Shown here one piece after another: positions 59,114 through 64,000 of a DNA stretch of 64,000 nucleotides; position 1 is the stretch's first letter; every line of letters begins with the position of its first letter. Origin of the DNA: Desulfitobacterium_A nosdiversum (lineage in GTDB: Bacteria > Bacillota > Desulfitobacteriia > Desulfitobacteriales > Desulfitobacteriaceae); assembly GCF_049860565.1 (NCBI RefSeq), contig NZ_CP172056.1, positions 3,968,001 through 4,032,000 on the forward strand, read 5' to 3'. The position numbers were made by a program, and so were the translations under genes. Below the pieces are notes generated by a model that saw nothing but the letters and a program-made list of their open reading frames with translations, had not been told where the DNA came from and ran no database searches.

Positions 59114-59131
59114 CCCGCCACGGATGGCGGG
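59114..59131. repeat. AYGGAY-loop hairpin
   Basis: CCCGCC-ACGGAT-GGCGGG, a perfect 6-bp stem with a six-base loop, in the 345-base gap 59023-59367. The rest of the gap holds GGTTCG repeats (near 59166 and 59213) and the terminator at 59295; no gene. Confidence 0.55.
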
Positions 59132-59294
59132 TACTTGCAGGAAATGTCATTATAACGTTTTATTAATGAACCAGGTTCGTATAATCTCCAAATACGAAGG
59201 TATTACCGAACAAGGTTCGCAGATTTTAACTTTATAAGTCTTCTCGTTATTGGAATAAATATCCTTCCAAGTCCTTATGGTAGGGTTATAAAAA

Positions 59295-59321
59295 GAGCTG
59301 CCATAAGGAAAATGGCAGCTC
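59295..59321 (-). terminator. Terminator after the GerMN gene
   Basis: GAGCTGCCAT (59295-59304) pairs exactly with ATGGCAGCTC (59312-59321); minus strand then reads TTTTT. Confidence 0.85.
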
Positions 59322-59367
59322 AGCCTCCGGATCAGCTTTGCTCCTATATTTGATGACTATTTCCTGC

Positions 59368-59934
59368 TTACCCCTTTAGAGAGAGAGCTTCATCAAGAGT
59401 CTTCCCATTAAGATAGATTTGAAGATCCTTAACAGAAGAAAACTGAGATGCAGTTTTTTCCAGTTGCGCCTTCACTCTTGGGTTATCCATTTCCCCTCCA
59501 AGAGAAAGGGTTCCGGTAAGATAAATCTCTGCTTTGCCGCTTAAGATTCTAACTTGTTCTACTTTAAGATTCGAACGGTATAAAGGGTTATAGAGTCCCG
59601 ATTGCCCATAGTCTTTTTCTTTTAGAGATAAAAGCTCCTCAAGGGCAGCTCTTAAAGGTGCTGTGGTTTCTTTAATGTTTCTCTCCACAGGGACTACGCT
59701 ATCCCCAGTATCCAATTTCTCACCACTTTTGCCATTGTCTTCAACAGCAATAAGGTAGATTTTGATCTTATTCTGTGTTCCGGGAGATGATTGAGGTTGA
59801 TTAGTTTGAGGTTCTTGCAATTGCGGAGCTTGCGTTTGTGAGGGCGGATTTTGAGCGGGAGGAGTTGTTGGCTTTGGTGGGACATTGCTGCAACCAATTA
59901 GAACACCAAGGACAAAAACACTTAGTGTCGTCAT
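59368..59934 (-). CDS. GerMN-domain lipoprotein
   Basis: 188 residues. A short hydrophobic signal ends in the lipobox VLIGCSN, then a Pro/Gln-rich linker (residues 18-52) and a GerMN domain (KIKYLIAVEDNG-like start; TAPLRAALEELLSLKEKDYG; EIYLTGTLSLGGEMDNP). GerMN lipoproteins take part in spore formation and germination. ATG 59934 has AAAAGG upstream, but its signal peptide lacks the usual basic start; eight codons upstream in frame lie KLKRLIT after an ATA codon with GGGGG nine bases before it, so a rare ATA start (59958) is possible. Confidence 0.85.
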   Translation of the reverse strand: MTTLSVFVLGVLIGCSNVPPKPTTPPAQNPPSQTQAPQLQEPQTNQPQSSPGTQNKIKIYLIAVEDNGKSGEKLDTGDSVVPVERNIKETTAPLRAALEELLSLKEKDYGQSGLYNPLYRSNLKVEQVRILSGKAEIYLTGTLSLGGEMDNPRVKAQLEKTASQFSSVKDLQIYLNGKTLDEALSLKG

Positions 59935-60069
59935 CGTGATTAACCTTTTCAGTTTTATATTCCGTTACCCCCTTCAGAATTTCTTGAATTCGGAAACCAA
60001 CTCGTTTTTATTGTTGCCTTCTTGTTAAATAAATAATCTTTTGTAACGCGATACCCGAGTAATGCGCTT

Positions 60070-61713
60070 TTAGCTTTTGGAAAGTCGCTTTAGTTCGTTT
60101 AACAGCTCATGATATTCCTTGTCCAAGGCTTCTAAATCCTCATTTTGGGAAGGCATAGAAATTCTCCCGACTACTTGCGTTAGGCGATGTTGCAGTACAA
60201 AAATCCGCTCCTTTATTTTCTCCGAGTCACTATCCAGCGATTTGTCTCTGCTCCCCAAATATTCCTCATACGTTCCGTCGAAAACTCGAATCTTATGGTT
60301 TTCTATGGTCATGATGTGATCCGCTGCAGAATTAATAAACCTCCGATCATGAGAAACAAACAACAGGGTTCGATCATATCTTTGAAGGGCTTCCTCCATA
60401 ACTTCAAGAGAATTAATATCCATATAATTCGTCGGCTCATCAAGAATAAGAAGGTTTATATCTTGGAAGAGTATTTTTGCAAAAGCAGCCTTAACTCGCT
60501 CACCCCCGCTTAATACCCTTGCTGGCTTATATACATTTTCCCCCTTAAATAATAATCGGGCGAGCAGGCTCCTCACAAAAGCTTCCGGGTAGATGCTGCT
60601 TTTCATGACATTTTCCAGGACAGTCAGATTTTCATTTAAGCTGCACATATCCTGACTAAAGTACCCGATCTTGGCCCTTGGCGCAATTTTTATGGAAGCA
60701 TCCTTAGCCATGATCATTTTGAGCAAAGTTGTTTTCCCGCATCCATTGGGACCAATCAAAGCCATCTTGGCCTCATTTTCGATTTTAAATTCAGCATCCT
60801 CAAATAGAACCTTTTCTCTGAATTTCTTGCAAATACCTTTTCCTTCAAGGATCACTCTGCTATGGAGTTTCTCAGATTCAGCGAAATCAAGTTTAATTTT
60901 CTCCTGCTTAACCGGCTTTTCCTTGACCCCAAGATGCTCAATCCTTGATTCTACATTCTTTATTGAACGATCGAGGTTCGCCTTGGCCTTTTGATCCCCC
61001 ATCTTATGAAGCCTGGCTTCTGAATTTCCCATCCTTTTGGGGGCTTTCCTAACCGACTTCACCTGTTGCTTTGTGTCTGCAATAACTCCCTCAAGGCGCT
61101 TCTTTTCATTGACATACTGCTGGTATTCAAACTGAGCTTGTTCCCTTTCCAATCTCTTTTGATCACTATAATCACTGTAGCTGCCATTATAAATTTGGAT
61201 CTTACCGTTCTCTACTTCAATGATCTTGTTACACAGCTTATCTAAAAAGCTTCGATCATGAGAGATAAGAACAAGTGCGCCTTGATACTGCGCAAATTGA
61301 TTTTCTATGAGTTCGATGCCCTCTAAATCCATATTGCTGGTCGGCTCATCTGCGAATATCATTAAGCTATTGCGGCTAAAACATTCGGCCAGTTTAAATC
61401 GGGTCTTCTCTCCTCCGCTCAAGGATTCATTCCACTTAGTGGCAACTCCGAACTTAGTTGCTAATTCGGAACTTATCCTTTGCTTTTCTGGCTGTTCGAG
61501 CTGCGAAACATATGAAAACTGGGCATTAACTTTAACCCAGCCTTCATCGGGCTCTAACCTTTGGCTGAGAAGATTGACTAACGTAGTCTTGCCTGCTCCG
61601 TTTACTCCAACGATTCCGATCCTATCTTCCGAATAAACTTTTAATTGCTCTATCATAAGGATCAAGCGATCGCCAAAATACTTTTTTACATGGCTGCACT
61701 CAAGTAACAGCAT
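60070..61713 (-). CDS. ABC-F ribosome-protection ATPase (VmlR/Lsa type)
   Basis: 547 residues: two ABC domains with Walker A GVNGAGKTT and GPNGCGKTT, signatures LSGGEKTRF and LSGGERVKA, and Walker B FADEPTSNMD and ILDEPTNYMD. They are joined by a basic coiled-coil linker (YQQYVNEKKRLEGVIADTKQ, VRKAPKRMGNSEARLHKMGD) that in antibiotic-resistance ABC-F proteins reaches the peptidyl-transferase centre. No membrane domain. Likely gives resistance to lincosamide, streptogramin A or pleuromutilin-type drugs. ATG 61713 follows AAAGGAGGGGG; the longer frame is part of the leader. Confidence 0.9.
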   Translation of the reverse strand: MLLLECSHVKKYFGDRLILMIEQLKVYSEDRIGIVGVNGAGKTTLVNLLSQRLEPDEGWVKVNAQFSYVSQLEQPEKQRISSELATKFGVATKWNESLSGGEKTRFKLAECFSRNSLMIFADEPTSNMDLEGIELIENQFAQYQGALVLISHDRSFLDKLCNKIIEVENGKIQIYNGSYSDYSDQKRLEREQAQFEYQQYVNEKKRLEGVIADTKQQVKSVRKAPKRMGNSEARLHKMGDQKAKANLDRSIKNVESRIEHLGVKEKPVKQEKIKLDFAESEKLHSRVILEGKGICKKFREKVLFEDAEFKIENEAKMALIGPNGCGKTTLLKMIMAKDASIKIAPRAKIGYFSQDMCSLNENLTVLENVMKSSIYPEAFVRSLLARLLFKGENVYKPARVLSGGERVKAAFAKILFQDINLLILDEPTNYMDINSLEVMEEALQRYDRTLLFVSHDRRFINSAADHIMTIENHKIRVFDGTYEEYLGSRDKSLDSDSEKIKERIFVLQHRLTQVVGRISMPSQNEDLEALDKEYHELLNELKRLSKS

Positions 61714-61910
61714 AAAAAAACCCCCTCCTTTATAAACCGGAGAGGATAGTGACATACTCAAAATACACCCAAAGATTGCCCAGTAACTTTCAGATCGAAT
61801 CAGACAGACTCAGATTGTATTCAGCAACAACTTATCAGCAGTTTATAAGGCACTATCCACTCACAAATTTAGTAAATGCATGAGAATCAAGCCGTCTGTT
61901 TACGGCTTAA
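61714..61910 (-). promoter_or_regulatory. Leader of the ABC-F gene (probable attenuator)
   Basis: On the minus strand CCTCTCC can pair with GGAGGGG and hide the ribosome site; upstream are CTTAT/ATAAG and AAGCCGT/ACGGCTT hairpins and a six-codon frame, ATG CAT TTA CTA AAT TTG TGA (MHLLNL). Antibiotic-responsive leaders of this form are known for ABC-F genes; here the mechanism is inferred. Confidence 0.5.
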
Positions 61911-62184
61911 TCAAATCCCCATTTTACATGTTTGAAGAGTAAATTAGTTGCGCATTTTCTGCTGATACCTTGCCCTTTCTTAGTATGAAATTAAACGTTT
62001 GTAGAAATTATATAATTCGCTTTTCTTGCTGTCAACTATATATCCTGATTCTGTTATTCTTGACCTGCCCCTTAATTGAAAAACTTATTTCCATCCCTAC
62101 TTTCATTCATATATGGAAGTTAGTCTTACAAATTAGGACTGTACTTCTATATCTAAAGAAGTCCGAAATCATCTTATTTTTAAA
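61911..62184. other. Gene-free AT-rich stretch
   Basis: No convincing reading frame, ribosome site or repeat. It should hold the promoter of the ABC-F leader. Confidence 0.5.
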
Positions 62185-63315
62185 TTAATCCGATTTAATT
62201 AAATAAATTTTTTCCCCTAAGTTAAGAACATAATTATGCTCGTAAGAATCAATCAAGGCGATGGTATCTTTAGGTATCTTAAATCTATTATCTTTTATTG
62301 TCTTAATTATTTTACGTTCATCTAACGAAATTAATTCGATACTTACGTTTTTGGAATTAGATTCAGTAGAGTTATATGTTAACACAGCCAATTCTCCATG
62401 AGTTTCAGAGGACCATGTATATCGGTTCGATGAGAGTTTATAAACTATTTCAAGCGTGTTAGATTCTATTACGTAAAAATTCACTTGTACTCCTGATTGC
62501 GAGGTTTCCTGTTTCTCAATAATAAAGTATTTTTTATCAGGCGAAGCGTCAAAAAGCTTAAACCCCGGCTTTAAGTTCATTATTTTATTTGTCTTTGGGT
62601 CATATTGAATAACCTGAGTGTATTCATTTGTTATAGGGTAATCAAAATATAACTTTCCATCTTTGTCCCAAAGTAATTGACTTATTCCAGAATCATATCC
62701 CCAGTCCGGCATCCAAGAAATTTCTTCAGAAAAAATATTTTCCCATGAATTTTTTTCTAAATTATAAAGTGATACCTTTAAAACACCTTTCAAATTGTCG
62801 CTTTGCCTAAAACACATGTAAGCAATGGTCTTACTAGTAGGATCTAATTGATAACTTAAGATCGGTTCAGAATCTCGAAAATCCTTTGGAAACTTTATAG
62901 GGTCTTTTGTCATTGTCTCTATATTAAAAATATAAATCTCATTGATGATTATATTTTTATTATCAATCCAAACTACATGTGCTTTCTTTTGCTTATGCTC
63001 GTATCCAAATGGATAAGATGCGGTATCAATCAAGTTTTCTCCGTAATACAACTGAGTTTTAACGGGTAAGGGTTCGCCAACCGATTTTTGATAATCAAGA
63101 TGCTCAGATATGTAATGGGCTTTATTAGGAGAATAAAATCTATATTGAAATAATTCTTTTTCCTCAACAATGTTTGAAGACATACCTGCTTCTACCTGAG
63201 TCCGTTGTTGTTTTAATGTTTCATTATAAAGGAGACTCTGGGGAGTTCTATAGCAAGCGGTAAGAACGAATGCAATCAACAGTATCCCCGCATATTTAAT
63301 TAATCTACTATCCAT
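62185..63315 (-). CDS. Lipoprotein with beta-propeller-like body, unknown function
   Basis: 376 residues. Signal peptide with lipobox VLTAC (Cys 21), then a beta-rich body with repeated segments of the type KAHVVWIDNKNIIINEIYIF, GKLYFDYPITNEYTQVIQYD and KYFIIEKQETSQSGVQ, suggesting a WD40/TolB-like propeller on the outer membrane face. No enzyme motif. The sequence is more AT-rich than most neighbours. A hairpin (AATCTAA/TTAGATT, 63333-63362) lies in its leader. Confidence 0.7.
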   Translation of the reverse strand: MDSRLIKYAGILLIAFVLTACYRTPQSLLYNETLKQQRTQVEAGMSSNIVEEKELFQYRFYSPNKAHYISEHLDYQKSVGEPLPVKTQLYYGENLIDTASYPFGYEHKQKKAHVVWIDNKNIIINEIYIFNIETMTKDPIKFPKDFRDSEPILSYQLDPTSKTIAYMCFRQSDNLKGVLKVSLYNLEKNSWENIFSEEISWMPDWGYDSGISQLLWDKDGKLYFDYPITNEYTQVIQYDPKTNKIMNLKPGFKLFDASPDKKYFIIEKQETSQSGVQVNFYVIESNTLEIVYKLSSNRYTWSSETHGELAVLTYNSTESNSKNVSIELISLDERKIIKTIKDNRFKIPKDTIALIDSYEHNYVLNLGEKIYLIKSD

Positions 63316-63332
63316 TTGAACCTCCCTCTCTC

Positions 63333-63362
63333 AATCTAATGGAGGTTAAGCTCCCTTAGATT
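63333..63362. repeat. Hairpin in the leader of the lipoprotein gene
   Basis: AATCTAA (63333-63339) and TTAGATT (63356-63362) pair exactly, with inner GGAG/CTCC; about 20 bases upstream of the start. Could affect translation or end an upstream transcript. Confidence 0.4.
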
Positions 63363-63419
63363 AAGATTTTATCTTTACCCCAAGCTATTTGGTATTTTAT
63401 TTGCAGTAGCTTTTTAATA

Positions 63420-63606
63420 TCTTATATTGACTACTTCGCATTAGAAGAAATTTCTTTTATTGTAGAGGTTACTGATACTGGAATTTCAGTATTTCCCCAT
63501 TTTCATCAGTATAAGTTAAAGATGTAATTCTTGTTTCATTAGCATCAACAAAGGTCGCGACTAGTTGTTCTGTAGGGCTTATGACTGGAAAGATATACTT
63601 TATTTA
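63420..63606 (-). pseudogene. Frameshifted remnant related to the gene at 63665
   Basis: The minus strand reads IFPVISPTEQLVATFVDANE and TRITSLTYTDENGEI, then a one-base shift leads to EIPVSVTSTIKEISSNAK and a stop. This parallels the end of the neighbouring protein (VNEKNIEKVIFQYHTGKRVE then EIPVKGITPEV). No start codon precedes it. It looks like a decayed second copy of that C-terminal module. Confidence 0.5.
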
Positions 63607-63615
63607 AAACAAGTT

Positions 63616-63650
63616 AAAAAGCATATCGGTTATAAACCAAAACGCTTTTT
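63616..63650 (-). terminator. Terminator after the right-edge gene
   Basis: AAAAAGC (63616-63622) pairs with GCTTTTT (63644-63650), with inner GGTT/AACC. Confidence 0.6.
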
Positions 63651-63664
63651 AAGTTATTCAACTT

Positions 63665-64000
63665 TTACGGATGAGTAACCTCTGGCGTAATTCCTTTAAC
63701 CGGGATTTCCACTCGTTTTCCGGTATGATATTGAAATATAACCTTTTCAATATTCTTCTCATTAACATCAACATCGTTATACTGAATGATTCTTAGTTCA
63801 CGGAGTTCATTGTTATTTGGATTTAGCGTTATTCCTGTACCTTTGCTTCCAGCCATATTATAAACCTTACCAGTGGTCCCTGCGATTTCAACAATTTCAT
63901 CACCTTCCACAAGATCTTCCGCTTTGCTTTCGCTCCTTGAAACCACTTCGACATCTACTGCTTTCAAACCCGGAGCACGAAAACCTTCATGGAATGTTAT
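63665..64000 (-). CDS. Hypothetical protein, C-terminal part (5' end beyond window)
   Basis: The frame stays open to the right edge (ITFHEGFRAPGLKAVDVEVV and on), so this is the last 111 residues of a longer protein rather than a complete gene starting at TTG 63967. The visible part holds a beta-rich segment (EGDEIVEIAGTTGKVYNMAG) and a C-terminal module ending EIPVKGITPEVTHP. I do not recognise the family. A remnant of the same C-terminal module lies just downstream (63420-63606). Confidence 0.6.
   Translation of the reverse strand: MTFHEGFRAPGLKAVDVEVVSRSESKAEDLVEGDEIVEIAGTTGKVYNMAGSKGTGITLNPNNNELRELRIIQYNDVDVNEKNIEKVIFQYHTGKRVEIPVKGITPEVTHP

Noticed and set aside
61970..62188. Plus-strand frame of 72 codons in the gap before the lipoprotein gene
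   Set aside because: No ribosome site, random composition and overlap with the lipoprotein stop.

Overview
The window looks like the chromosome of an anaerobic, spore-forming Firmicute of the Peptococcaceae type (Desulfosporosinus or Desulfitobacterium-like). This is inferred from gene content: a CooS-family protein, three CaiB-type CoA-transferases, two FixABCX-type electron-transfer sets, T-box leaders, a GerMN lipoprotein and strong AGGAGG ribosome sites. I see no rRNA, tRNA, CRISPR array, phage or intact insertion sequence.

Layout. 1-2.7 kb: a partial PocR/PAS histidine kinase, small genes, a VTT membrane protein and a gene cut by an in-frame TGA. 2.8-6.4 kb: divergent cooS and putP around two palindromes; this CooS has Glu where true CO dehydrogenases have an active-site Cys. 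6.4-9.2 kb: a four-gene operon with a DUF350 membrane protein and a glutathionylspermidine-synthase-like ligase. 9.4-20.3 kb: housekeeping genes (RluA, AhpD-like, DAHP synthase/chorismate mutase behind two T-boxes, type-4 UDG, a Trp T-box-controlled binding protein, a MerR regulator with its operator, a second kinase, a TDT transporter and a DUF2089/YvlB/YvlD operon).

20.5-42.9 kb is the most striking part. Three minus-strand operons encode acyl-CoA ligase, three CaiB-like CoA-transferases, a CaiA-like dehydrogenase, a crotonase, an old-yellow-enzyme/FeS flavoprotein, FixABCX, two MFS transporters, a soluble chemoreceptor-like sensor and a maleylpyruvate-isomerase-like protein. A sigma-54 activator (29973-31958) sits among them. 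Three sigma-54 promoters each carry a TGTTCA-N6-TGAACA site beginning exactly 72 bases from the end of the -24 element. I read this as one regulon for CoA-linked use, probably reduction, of an unsaturated or hydroxylated carboxylic acid. The layout resembles the carnitine (cai/fix) pathway but has no BCCT carnitine carrier, so the substrate is unknown.

43-47 kb: an acyltransferase, an ABC exporter and a small unknown gene. 47.2-55.3 kb: a second acyl-CoA operon (CoA-transferase, GntP permease, acyl-CoA dehydrogenase, EtfBA, FixC, FixX, MaoC hydratase), which fits (R)-3-hydroxybutyrate/crotonate/butyrate metabolism linked to the quinone pool. 55.4-64 kb: a flavodoxin-like protein, DUF523, an XRE/cupin regulator with a YczE membrane protein, a GerMN lipoprotein, an ABC-F ribosome-protection protein with a leader, an unknown lipoprotein and a frameshifted gene remnant. 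Between 56.8 and 59.2 kb lie GC-rich hairpins that share an A-Y-G-G-A-Y hexaloop.
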